A DNA stretch of 64,000 nt from Liolophura sinensis (taxonomy: Eukaryota; Mollusca; Polyplacophora; Chitonida; Chitonidae), in assembly GCF_032854445.1 (NCBI RefSeq), contig NC_088298.1, forward strand, positions 14,741,504-14,805,503. The letters are read 5' to 3'. The notes beneath the pieces are model-generated. The model searched no databases. It was not told where the DNA came from and worked only from the letters and a program-made list of their open reading frames with translations. The position numbers and the translations under genes are program-made. Numbering within the stretch: the stretch's first letter is position 1; each line of letters begins with the position of its first letter. Below, one piece after another: positions 52,701-62,841 of this stretch.

Positions 52701-55700
52701 CATGCACCTGATATGGCTTGGGCTTGTAGGCCTATTGTTCAGTAACTTCACAACTCGGGACGTTTTGATAACTAATCCTGTAGCTTACTTTTACCTGTCA
52801 GTGTCAAAGCGTGTCAGGTACTTAAGAGTAAGAGTGAGTAAGAAAACAGGTTCTAACTTGATGTTTGATTTAGTATAAAAGGCCTTACCTTAACCTGGTA
52901 AGGCAGATAGAAACTTACTGTCACATTAGTAGGTTTGTGTACTCCTACACTGCAAATCCAAAGTATGTTCTGGTTGGCATTAAAGGGACTATCTCATATA
53001 AGCGTCATGTCCGACAATCATATACCATTCGTAGTCTGTAAAGGGCTTTCCAAGTCGATAATCGCAAGATCGTGTCATTTAATCGGTGACATTGGATGTT
53101 CCGACCAGTAATAAATTGTACATAGTTGTTGTTACGATACAACACTGTCTTCAGGATTTATTTTTGTGATCATTGAACCACATCCCCGCTAGCTCCGCAA
53201 ACAGCGATTTATGGATAGCGGCTCGGTGATAATATTTCTGCATATTTATGGGTGGTACCAGGCCAACTTTTAAATTAGTTCTTTGCGGTCAGACCGACCA
53301 AGTTATTTGTGACCAGACCGACTTAGTTCCTTGAGGTCAGTTCGACCAAATTATTTGTGGTCAATTTGATCAAAATAATTTTGGTCGATCTGACCACCAC
53401 TTTAGCTTGGTCGATTCGACCAAAAAAATTTTAGTCCAGCAAGCGACCTGGATTGTTTGGGTCGGTGACGTCTGTGGCCAAGTTTTTTTTTCTTTGGATC
53501 GAAAACGACCAAGTTTTTTTGTTGATCGTTTTGATCATTTCATTGTAACAGTGTAGTTACGAGTTACGCACAGTTATAATAAAACCTCAATTAAGGTAAA
53601 TTGACAAGCTTTATTTCCTCGGTTATGTGTGACCATTTGCCTACTTGTCGCTGCTCTGGTTTTACCCTCTATGCCGTAGTCTTTTTATATTTTCTTTCCT
53701 TTTTTTCTTTTGTCTTTTAAAAGTTAGCAAAAATGTTACTGTCCACATAACGCCCACACGGTGTGCTGATGATGCATTCCCTTTTGGGGGCGGCTGAAAG
53801 CCTTGGGGCTCTTTCTCTTGGTGTGTCTCTACGTGGGCCTGGTGCTTTTCTCCCTCTTCAACTATCGAAGCCGATGTAAAACCTCCATGCCCTACCACAG
53901 CATTACACAAGGCTTAAAAGCGGACCAGGCGAACATGGGCAAATGCTTGGTGGACCTGGACTCTTTAGGTAAGTGCCCAAAAATCTTTGTCTGAATTAGT
54001 GAAAGGCTGAGAGATAGGCGAAAAGTTGGGAAATGGGCAATACCTGCTACAATGCGTACAGAGTTTTGTTCCGTCTTACATGCCAAGTTCCCAAAGGAAT
54101 GTTCAAGAAACAGTATATACATGTAAATAGTAAGGCTGGTAACATGTAAGAGAGAAGTAGTAATCAGTTTGCATTCGATATGGAAACTATTTACCGACTA
54201 TGCTCACTGTTATGACTAGAAAATCGACTGTTGTACCCGCATCACTGAAAACTGTCGAAAAAGCTTTATTTACCAGGTGTACACTATTTCTTACTTATTC
54301 AATTGGGAACTGGTATTTGAGGTCATTTTGTAAATGGGTCTCGCACTCTCTCCATGGGTATAAAGAGTTGCCAGGCATGTTTAAGGGCAGTATAGCAATT
54401 TCCCGGCATGCACCATCATATAACAATTGCGCCAGATCGCCATTGCAACTGGAAAGGGACATGGGTACCTGTGGGAACTTGCAATTGGGGGGATGTACAC
54501 GCATCATCATCAGCAGTCTATTCAAGATGTGGAAATGAACTTTTTGAATATATATACATATATATATATCTGTATAATTCCCCCTTCATCCAGAGGGCGG
54601 AGATATGGTCATGCCTCATTAGTAATTGTTTTAGTAATAAACAAATAAAGAATTACAATTAGTAGTAAGCTTCCATGGAGATGGAAATGTCTCTGTACGC
54701 ACCATTATCAGTGAGTTGCATTGGATGTGGACATAAAGAAGCAGAAAAATATAAACAAAAACAAAAATACAAACAAGAACAATGTACAGCGTGGAAATGA
54801 ACTTTTGTAATTCCGCCCTTGTATAGCAGACAAAAGGCTGTGTAGACATCATTATAGACGTAACCTTGCAAGGGTGTGGGAACGAGTTTTGTGTAATTCC
54901 ACTTTGCAGAGGAAAAAGGGTGTATATGCATCAATACCATCAACATGATATCTTTTACATTGTGATTCCTTTTATATGTTACATATGTGTACGTATCCTA
55001 AATATTGAGGTCATTTGTCTTTATACCAAAATTTACAGATTAACACGTTTCAGTGTTTTTCTCAACTCTTGTACCATGTTATACTTGTACCGTCGCTTAA
55101 ACCGTTTGTTATCCCTATATTCATCTTTAACGTACCACTTTTTAACTGTTCACCCCTGCCATCAACATTATATTTAGGCATTTTTTTGCGTGTTATGATC
55201 ACTAAAAAAAATGAAAAAAAGATCAACAGTCTGTTAAAGATATGTGTAATTCCACCACTATACAGAGGACAAAAAGTGGTATATGCTTTTCCAATGATGT
55301 GGAAATGAGTTCTATGTGCAATTCTGCTAAATTGAGGTCAGAAAAACATTCTAAACATGACGATGTACAGTGTGTGGAAATAAGATTTTCTAATCCCGAT
55401 TTACAGAGGATAAACCTATCTCTATATACCATTACCAGTGACCTGGTAGCGATGTGAATATGCAATTATCTTGTAAGCCAACCCTTATTCAGAGGGCAAA
55501 AGGCTCTACAGGCATTATTATTACCATTGTTATTATCATTATTAATCTCCTTTCAATGCCATTATATCTATTGTAATGTATAAAGTATCAAAAATGAGCC
55601 GTTTGCTCAGAGGTTGTGTAGACATCGTTATAGATGTAACCTTGCAAGGGTGTGGAAATGGATTCTGTGAAATACTATTCCGCTTTACGGAGGATAAATG

Positions 55701-58700
55701 GGTTGTACACATATCATCATTATAAGTAGCCTGGGACATTTGTGGAAACGAACTTTTGTAATTCCTCCTTTCTACAGAGGTCAAAAGGAAGTATTTGCAT
55801 CAGACCAAGTAACTTGTAATGATATGAATTGTGTGAAACATTTTTCGTTTTACAAAGAACAAAATATTTGTGTTCATCATCATGGTGTTGAAATTGGAAA
55901 TGGTGAGAAAAAGTTCGACGTAAGTCTCATAACAGTTTTTATCATTATCCCGCCGAGTGCTCTTCGCGCTGGTATAGTTATTGTCTTGCTGCCCTCATAT
56001 GGATCATCAGCTATTCGTGAACCAATGCCTCAAGTGAGAAAGTTTTTGTGCTAGTTTGCTAATATGGCTAGGCGTAGAGCATGAAACACCCACTAAACTT
56101 GCCTTGAGTTACACATATTTTACACCTCAAATTTATAACTCATTCATTTTTCTTTGTTCCAGGGTTGGCAAAGATCAATATTTTCCATTCTCCGCCATTT
56201 TATGCAATAGAACACAATAACCCAGATGTAAAAGAAGGCGGTACCTGGCAACCATCCAACTGTGAATCTCTGCAGAGGGTGGCAATAATTGTTCCTTACC
56301 GAGACCGTGAGCAGCACCTTCGGATTCTGTTGAATCGCCTTCATCCAATGTTACAGAAACAGAGGATTCACTACCGAATATTTGTAATCGAGCAGGTGGG
56401 TGGGGCGTGTTGTACCGTGCTCAGAACGAAACTGGAAGTCTATAAAAGATCCCCGCACAGATCAAGTTATCCCATAGATTCGGCCTAAAATCTGGGAGCT
56501 TTGGAATCTTGTGGTAGTGGGTTCGAATCCTGCTTTAGCTTTATATCAAGTTGTTTTTCAGGTAACTAGCAATAGTAGTTGCTTTTTTTAAACTGATAGA
56601 TTAAACAACCTTCAAGTAATTCAAATTATCTTGATCACCAGGTGAAACATCAAATATACACATAAATAACAGAAAATAAATAATTTCAACAGGTCGAAGC
56701 CATCTTAACGTTAAGAGCACGTAAATAACTTGGCAGTCAACTCTGTGGGCATTACGTCGCCATGGTAGTTACGTGCTTTTGTGCACGTGGTTACGTGGTT
56801 TTGTGCAAGTGGGCCCCGGAACCTGTTTTGTTATAAGCAGCAGTATTTTCTTCACTATCAAACGCCTACAATCAAATTTTCTAAACTTTCATCTAAACAT
56901 CTCAGCCCTTAATTACAACGTGTAATCATAGCGAGGAGATCTACCAGGCTATTCTTTGCAAGTATGTCTCTAATTCGGCTTAACCCGGAACTAGGAACTT
57001 TGTAGATATAGCACGGTTTTAATACCATTGCAGTGTTTATTCGAACAGTACCAATAAAAGCGTAACTGAGGTGTATTTGTACCATTTACTTGCCACGCAG
57101 ATATTGTATGTATTTCTTTTATTCATTTGATTGTTTTTTTCACGCCGTACTCAAGAATATTTCACTTGTACGACGGCGAATAGCATTATGGCGGGAGAAA
57201 ACTGGGCAGAGCCCGCTAAAAACCCACGGCCATCCGCAGGTTGATGTATCTAGCATAAGCCACCTTAATCATTCATTAACCCTTTAATGTTTCAGTTTGG
57301 CAACGATCTCTTCAATAGAGGAAAGCTGATGAACGTTGGTTTCAAAGAAGCCCTGAAAGTAGGACACTTCGACTGTTTTATTTTCCATGACACTGATCTC
57401 ATTCCTGAAAATGACAAAAACCTTTATCTCTGTGATCAAGACGCCCGTCATTTATCTTCTGCCATTGATGAAATGAGATACCAGTAAGTTTAACAAATCC
57501 CTTGGCATTGTTTTCATGTAATCTTAATGTTTGCCGACAACATGGCAATGTCAGTCATTCTAGATCAATGACGCCTAATAAATTGCTATCGACATCAATG
57601 CATTTGTACGCTCTCGCCCTCTCTTGAGCAGTGGAGACCACGTTTTCTGTTGGATCAGGTTTTCTGTAATTTTGCCTATATCTTTAGAAGCAACCGAAGA
57701 AAAATCCTAAAACTCACAGGATGTGAATATGTGTGTGTGACCGTACAACAACTGCTCAAGACATAGTCAGATTTTTGTAAGATATTGTGTGAAATTCATT
57801 TTGTAAAGCTTCAGATTAAGTTTTGCGATCTATTTGTTGGTTTCTGTGCATTAACGTAATAATTTCGTCATATTTTAATTTTCTGCTCAAGTTTATTTTA
57901 TGGCCCTTCAAATCAATTTTATGGCCCTTCAAAGCAATTTTATGGCCCTTCAAAGCAATTATATGGCACACCAAATCAATTTAAAGAACCAGCTTGATTT
58001 ATTTCATTTTCATTGATCTTTTGTTTCCGCGGAATTAACGCGCAAAATATTTCAGTACAACTTTATTTACAGTTTAACTTTGAGGAAACTATGATCAGGC
58101 TCGAAAATTATCCCGATCTGTGCCTAAGCTTTGCATATTCAACGGTTTTCTTAATTCTGATTGGTCGTTTTGATAGAATTTTGTGTGCAGATTGTGTGCA
58201 GATTCAATTTGTGATCCATCAGAATTATTTTCACTTATTGCTTCGATTTGCTTGCTCGTTTAACTGTAGTGTTATTATCAGCCATGGGGCCGCAAGCTCG
58301 AATACAGCTGTATGTTGCTCCTTTTTTGTTGACGCATATAAACTTAACAGGGAAAAATTCAGGAGAATGGTGTGAAACAAGTAATATGCCAACTGAAACG
58401 AAAGAACTTCGACTGTTGTGTACAGAAGTTCAAATTTCTTTTGTTTGTTTGATTGGGGTTTAACGTCGCTTCATCATCAACATCATTTCGATCTGATCAC
58501 GACGTTGTCTTGAGACAGACCGGACTCGTGCTGCCTCACTGGAACGCCATACCAAAGACACCTGACACGACGCCTCATTTAGTAAATGAAAGATTACGTA
58601 CGAACACCTTTACTGTACATTCTTCTTATGCTGAGTCACAGTGAAGTAGTACCGAGATTACAAATGTTAAAGTCTTAGGTATGACTCGTTTCGGGCTCAA

Positions 58701-61700
58701 GCCAGGATCTATCGTTTACCAGATCGATTAGAAGGTTTCAGTGTATATAAAATGAAATGTTTATGATGTACTTCCATGTACTCCTGTTTTATTTAGTTTC
58801 TTTTGCTTTCTTTGCAGTGTGATGTACTATAACTATGCTGGAGGAGTAATTGCCATGAATCAAAAGAATTTTATAAAAATTAACGGGTATTCCAATATGT
58901 ATTGGGGTTGGGGAAACGAAGACGATGATCTATCAGCAAGGTACGTTGTCTTGAATTTTTCACATTGAATGGCCTCTAATTTTTCCGGGAATGTAAGCCT
59001 CAATTCCGACATTCCTGTAACACTCGTATATAGGCCAGGGAAGGGCGTTCCAACTTAAAAACAATGAATTTAAAGGCTGTCAACAAGCCTCAGTAGCTCT
59101 CATCAGAGCTCATCAGTGCGCATGTCATCGTGCTGGTCTCAAGGTAGATAAACAACCATACTTTCTGTAAGTTAAGGTATTATAACCCCGTAAGGGCATG
59201 TGCATACAAGACTTTGTGTACACTCAGGTTCAGTTTCGAGTCGAAAATGGAGAAAAATACTCATGAAACATGTTATATGGACATATTCTGTGCTGTAACT
59301 TAAGTTTGCAATGTAGTAGCTTAGGCACGAACTACCAGGTACTTCTCTTTCTCGGTCGTAGTGGAATGTGGGATAACATTTACACAGAACACGACCAGTG
59401 GCCAATGCATGATGTTGAAGGTTCAAATCCCAGCAGCAGCAGCGTTTACTTTGGGGTTTTTGCCAGGCATCAGGAGAGTAGCAACGGTATCGTTTGGGAC
59501 TTTGCCCAGTTTCTGGTGCCAAAATACCAGAGAAGCGTTACCCAACTTGAAGAGGTTTGTGTGCGAAACTGGACTTGTGATTATCGATGTTAATTACCCT
59601 CTTAGCCGCCAATCGTATTCGAATGCCGGATTGGATTGTGGGCATTTATGATCGATCATTGAGATGTCGATTCTAATATTTTACATGGCCGTGTTGTCTT
59701 CTCATGAAAGCAGCTCGCGTAAAGCGTCATGTTAACTTGACTGGAGGCTGTATTTCACCGGTTACCTGTGACCATTTACCAATTATTATCACACTGTCTT
59801 TGCTGATTAGGTTTTAGTCTGTGTGCTTTAAGTCTGTGATTATATCGCACAAGTCTGGATTTGATTGGTCGGAACCGGGTGTATGCAAAAAGAGCAGATC
59901 AAATGAAATGGACGCTCTAATTTTTCGCTCATTCAGATAAGCAACATTGTGCGTGAGCAAATATAAGGCAGAGCAGAGTGATAGCTGGCAAATGAATAGA
60001 CGTAACCCGTGACACACGACCCCTTGTCGATTTACCTCAGTTTGGATTTTATTCTGTTTTGATCTAAATGCTTTAACAAAACCTTGAATAAAGTCTTGTG
60101 GGCTACAAATTTACGTGTATATAGGATTCTGGACACAGCCCTAGCGGTACCTTGATCACGAGAAGAATCATGTATTATAGATTTCAACTTCTGATATATG
60201 ACAAGTTGCAGTTAAAGCGTACCTGAGTTTGATTATCAGCTTATAAACTGGCACGGTGCAAGATTTTGATACTGATTTCACTCATTCGCCCAAAAAATTT
60301 CTTGCGTTCGTCCAGCATCATTGAAAACTGTAGACATCTTCCCTTTTCATGAATTCGTTTTAATTTCATACTTTATATACTTTCTTGGTTCTTTCATGGT
60401 TTGAGTTGAAAGTTGTCCAGGGTATTGGTTTTGTGGTTATTGTCCTGAACCTCTGTTTTGGTTGACGTCTGGTATACGAGCGTCTTTTCACACTTAGATA
60501 CATGACTCTTCAAAGGACGTTCGAAGATGTTGAAGTAGGGACAATTTTATTCGTAACTGGATTTCTATAACCGCGAATAAAATACAGCTAATGACTAATC
60601 CTTTTTTGGTTTTCTTGTTTTCCTTCTTCCAGAACTCAAGAAAAGGGATTGCTTCTGACACGACCTCCCGAGCACATAGGCCGGTTTAAGATGGTCCGTC
60701 ATACCAAAGCTTCCAGGGCCGAGCACGGGTAAGCACTCTACTCCACACCCTGTTTGACCAGTGAACATGGTAAAGCTAGTCAGTGACTTGCCAAAGGTTG
60801 GTGATTTACGTCGGTCACTCAGGTTTCTTCCACCATGTCCCCCACCGTTCCCTCTCTTTCACTGTTCCCTTCACCATGTCCTCCACAGCTCCCTCCACCA
60901 TTTCCTCCACCTAACATGTCTTCCACCGTTCCCTCCACCATGTCTTCCACCGTTCCCTCCACCATGTCTTCCACCGTTCCCTCCACCATGTCCTCCACCG
61001 TTCCCTCCACCATGTCCTCCACCGTTGCCTCCACCATGTCCTTCACCGTTCCCTCCACCTACCATCTCCTCCACCGTTCCCTCCACCATGTCCGCCACCT
61101 ACCATCTCCTCTACCGTTCCCTCCACCATGTCCTCCACCGTTCCCTCCACCATGTCCGCCACCTACCATGTCCTCCGCCGTTCCCCCTACCATGTCCTCC
61201 ACCATGCCGTCCACCATATCGTCCACCATGTCCTCCACCATGCCCTCGACCATGTCCTCCACCTATCATGTCCTCCACCATGCCGTCCACCGTTCCCTCC
61301 ATCATGTCCTCTACCGTTCCCTCCTTCATGTCCTCTACGGTTCTCTCCACCATATCATCAAACATGTCCTCCACTGTATATGTGAGAAATTCTTGAATGT
61401 AGTGTTAAAACAAGAAATAAATAAATATATAAATCAGATATATATAAGTATCCGTGTTTTTACAGGAACGAGCTGTTTCTAGGCTGGCGTGGTCGTTGGT
61501 ATCATGACGGTCTGAATGGTATGAACTACACCGTGATCAAGCAGACAAACCTAAAGCTGTACACGAACGTCACGGTGAACCTGGGCCCATCCGACAACCA
61601 TATGATAGACCCCACCAAAGACACGACAAGGGAGACACTCTGGTGGTTGGTATACTCCATAAACACGTGTGTTATTGTTGGCCATGTTCGTACTCCCTAC

Positions 61701-61718
61701 AGGTTACTGTTTATGTAG
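49675..61718 (+). CDS. Beta-1,4-galactosyltransferase (GT7 family), 7 exons
   Basis: Golgi type II membrane enzyme that transfers galactose (or a related sugar) from UDP-sugar to terminal GlcNAc or xylose-type acceptors. Exons: 49675-49753, 53801-53968, 56163-56395, 57296-57483, 58818-58940, 60633-60728, 61466-61718. Phases join throughout and total exactly 1140 nt (379 residues plus TAG). Layout: cytoplasmic tail 1-27, membrane anchor about 28-46, short stem, catalytic domain from about residue 83. Seen motifs: VAIIVPYRDREQHL, FNRGKLMNVGFKEAL, FHDTDLIPENDKNLY, YAGGVIAM, YWGWGNEDDDLSAR, KMVRHTK, DGLNGMNYTV. The metal ligands (second Asp of DTD, Met and His of MVRH) are kept. It resembles B4GALT1-4 type enzymes, but orthology is not resolved from sequence alone. 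Confidence 0.92.
50627..50887 (+). mobile_element. SINE-A, slightly 5' truncated, exact target-site duplication
   Basis: The body at 50638-50876 begins at CGCTAGCGCAGCGTAATGAC and ends in AATAAATAAATC. Exact 11-bp direct repeats AATACAATAAT lie at 50627-50637 and 50877-50887. Confidence 0.86.
53284..53535. repeat. Degenerate GGTC/GACC palindromic repeat cluster
   Basis: At least six segments pair GGTC with TCGACCAA or TTGATCAAA, for example GGTCGATTCGACCAAAAAAA, spaced about 30 nt apart. Sequence between them is T- or A-rich. Confidence 0.65.
53801..53968 (+). CDS. Galactosyltransferase exon 2 (membrane anchor and stem)
   Basis: Acceptor GGCTGAAAG (weak pyrimidine tract), donor G|GTAAGT, phase 1 end. 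It encodes the hydrophobic LGLFLLVCLYVGLVLFSLF, then NYRSRCK and a stem ending KCLVDLDSLG. A stop at 53770 closes the frame upstream, so the acceptor at 53800 or another start is required. Confidence 0.8.
54460..55810 (+). repeat. Cluster of diverged ~80-bp units in galactosyltransferase intron 2
   Basis: About ten units share GTGGAAATGAACTTTTGTAA, TTCC.CCTTTATACAGAGG, ACAAAAGG.TGTATATGCAT and CATTAT. Starts include about 54468, 54530, 54793, 54876, 55297, 55373, 55453, 55655 and 55741. ATAGA.GTAACCTTGCAAGGG is shared at 54853 and 55630. Identity is low, so the cluster is old. Confidence 0.75.
56163..56395 (+). CDS. Galactosyltransferase exon 3
   Basis: 233 nt, acceptor TTTGTTCCAG, donor GTGGGT, phase 1 to 0. 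Encodes LAKINIFHSPPFYAIEHNN, GGTWQPSNCES, VAIIVPYRDREQHLRILLN and HYRIFVIEQ, the start of the GT7 catalytic domain including the UDP-binding P-Y-R-D-R strand. Confidence 0.95.
57118..57248 (-). mobile_element. SINE-A 3' fragment in intron 3
   Basis: Inverse of the SINE-A 3' half: CACGCCGTACTCAAGAATAT, CGGCGAATAGCATTATGGCG and CCATCCGCAGGTTG. It lacks the tRNA head and ends only 47 bp before exon 4. Confidence 0.8.
57296..57483 (+). CDS. Galactosyltransferase exon 4
   Basis: 188 nt, phase 0 to 2, acceptor TGTTTCAG, donor GTAAGT. FGNDLFNRGKLMNVGFKEAL contains the conserved FNR..LxNVG motif. FHDTDLIPENDKNLYLC carries the D-x-D metal/UDP site and the ENDHN-like motif. Confidence 0.96.
57893..57982 (+). 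repeat. 21-bp tandem repeat, about 4 copies
   Basis: TTTTATGGCCCTTCAAAGCAA repeats with small changes in intron 4. Confidence 0.9.
58445..58600 (-). mobile_element. Short retroposon fragment, reverse orientation
   Basis: GATTGGGGTTTAACGTCG at the low end is the inverse of the ..CGACGTTAAACCCCAATC tail. CGTGCTGCCTCACTGGAACG matches the inverse of the TTTCAGTGAGGCAGCA block seen at 6300. Confidence 0.6.
58818..58940 (+). CDS. Galactosyltransferase exon 5 (acceptor-site loop)
   Basis: 123 nt, phase 2 to 2, acceptor TTTGCAG, donor GTACGT. VMYYNYAGGVIAMNQKNF and INGYSNMYWGWGNEDDDLSA give the Tyr-x-Gly-Gly sugar-selectivity strand, the Trp of the flexible acceptor loop and the E-D-D acid cluster. 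The position before Glu is Asn where vertebrate enzymes have Gly. Confidence 0.97.
58941..60632. other. Galactosyltransferase intron 5
   Basis: A tRNA-like B-box sequence GAAGGTTCAAATCCCAGC occurs at about 59417-59435 within a probable old SINE (59380-59530). No exon is recognised. Confidence 0.5.
60633..60728 (+). CDS. Galactosyltransferase exon 6
   Basis: 96 nt, phase 2 to 2, acceptor CTTCTTCCAG, donor GTAAGC. TQEKGLLLTRPPEHIGRFKM and VRHTKASRAEHG supply the Met and His that complete the Mn2+ site. Confidence 0.95.
60760..61440 (+). mobile_element. SINE-C copy interrupted by its own minisatellite expansion
   Basis: The left part GTGACTTGCCAAAGGTTGG, TTTACGTCGGTCACTC and GGTTTCTTCCACC, and the right part TGTATATGTGAGAAATTCTTG, GTAGTGTTAAAACAAG and AAATAAATAAATAT, are the two halves of a SINE seen unexpanded near 16915 and 32700. 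The 24-bp array lies between them. Confidence 0.7.
60829..61375 (+). repeat. 24-bp minisatellite in galactosyltransferase intron 6
   Basis: The unit CCACCGTTCCCTCCACCATG plus TCCT recurs about 20 times with half-unit variants (CCACCATG repeated without CCGTTCC) in the later part. All three plus frames and minus frames are open for long stretches because 24 is a multiple of three. No splice-consistent coding role is evident. Confidence 0.93.
61466..61718 (+). CDS. Galactosyltransferase exon 7 (C-terminus and stop)
   Basis: Acceptor TTTTTACAG, completes a Gly codon, then NELFLGWRGRWYHDGLNGMN, YTVIKQTNLKLYTNVTVNLG and a C-terminal tail of about 40 residues (from PSDNHMIDPTKD) to TAG at 61716-61718. 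Vertebrate paralogues usually end soon after the VTVNLG-like strand, so the tail is an extension or an intron read-through. NYT and NVT are N-glycosylation sequons. Confidence 0.9.
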
Positions 61719-61719
61719 G

Positions 61720-61960
61720 AGTGCGGACCATGGTGTAGGGTATAGATTCGCTTGCCTTAAAATCACTAAGAACATACGGGTTCAAACCCGGCATTGGGCA
61801 CGGAATTTGCATGTTCCACAGATCTCACTGCTTGTGGTACCCTTGGTGACTTTACTCGGTGGACAATCCTCTTGTCAACAGTAGCTTGCCAGGTGTCTGT
61901 GGTTTACGCCGAGCACTCTATTCCACACACCCATTTGAAAATGTATACTCTTCTTTTTCT
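61720..61960 (+). mobile_element. tRNA-derived SINE immediately after the stop codon
   Basis: A tRNA-like segment with ATACGGGTTCAAACCCGGCA (B-box at about 61778-61792) is followed by CTTGTGGTACCCTTGG and TAGCTTGCCAGGTGTCTGTG, a SINE-C-like body. It would lie in the 3' UTR. Confidence 0.6.
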
Positions 61961-62047
61961 TTGCCCAGACTTTCAGTTCGTACACAATTGGAGATGAGCT
62001 AATATGTCATTGTCCGCCCGTATCGAAAAACCGGGTCTCTTTCAACA

Positions 62048-62053
62048 AATAAA
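62048..62053 (+). promoter_or_regulatory. Candidate poly(A) signal for the galactosyltransferase
   Basis: AATAAA 330 nt after the stop codon, with a GT-rich stretch (GGCTGTGTTTGTTGTATG) at about 62115. Plausible but untested. Confidence 0.35.
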
Positions 62054-62382
62054 TGATGAAATACACAACTTGAGATGTGAATGGTTAAAGAGCATCGCCA
62101 AAGAATTTGGGTATGGCTGTGTTTGTTGTATGCTTGCCGTGGTGCACATTGCCAGTATGGAATTATCCAAGCTTTTTTCTGCTTTGAACTGATTGCCGTT
62201 TGACGAATATTTTGTTTATTTCATAGGGCTCAGATTTTTTTCAGTCAGTGAAAATGAACTGCGTCATATTCAGAAACAAACGTTAATCAGCCATTATCAT
62301 TTTCATTGTATGTTTTCACTCTGTGTTTAGTTTATGACGTAGTCCAATATGTAAGAGTACAAATAAGCTCGTCTGAAATCAT

Positions 62383-62619
62383 GACCGCTTCGGTGGCCTA
62401 CCATTTATAGCGTGGGCCTCGAAGACATACCAAAGATTTTAAAATGACACTTGTTGCTGCATCGCCTGGAGCTCATCACTTAGAGGTTAGAGCAAGGAAA
62501 CAGGACTGGTTGGCCTGGTGTCAGTATAATGTGTATGAGTGGGGTGTCATGTCTGGTGTCTTCGGTATGATACGTCCATGGACTCGCCCTGCTACAAAAA
62601 GACACAGTGCATGTGCACA

Positions 62620-62669
<50 letters not shown>

Positions 62670-62841
62670 GGTAATCATTTTAATCCTAAAGGACGTTATC
62701 GGCTGAAAGAGCGGCGGAAATCCGTCTTGCGGCAGGGAGGCACATCACATACCACATACACCATAAGGATTCCTTTGTCGTCATATGACTGAAAAATTGT
62801 TGAGTACGACGTTAAACCCCAAGCACTCACTCACTCACTCC
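62383..62841 (+). mobile_element. SINE-B-like element carrying an (AT)n expansion
   Basis: Head-like CGCTTCGGTGGCCTACCATT, then GGTGTCATGTCTGGTGTCTT. An (AT)n run (62626-62667) interrupts it before GAGCGGCGGAAATCCGTCTT, TCGTCATATGACTGAAAAAT, GTACGACGTTAAACCCCAAG and (CTCA)n. The 3' half equals SINE-B. Confidence 0.75.

Larger units (their letters stand above)
49754..53800. other. Galactosyltransferase intron 1
   Basis: Contains a SINE-A (50627-50887), a short inverted cluster of ACTCCTTATTATGATAATAA at about 50187-50228, and a GGTC/GACC-rich repeat (53284-53535). A stretch at about 51467-51596, bounded by TTTTTTCAG and CAG|GTGTAT, looks exon-like but is not needed for the gene model. Confidence 0.55.

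Noticed and set aside
60761-61482. Pro-rich protein (PPPCPPPFPPP-like) encoded by the 24-bp array
   Set aside because: Lies between galactosyltransferase exons 6 and 7, whose phases join without it, and the array derives from a SINE.
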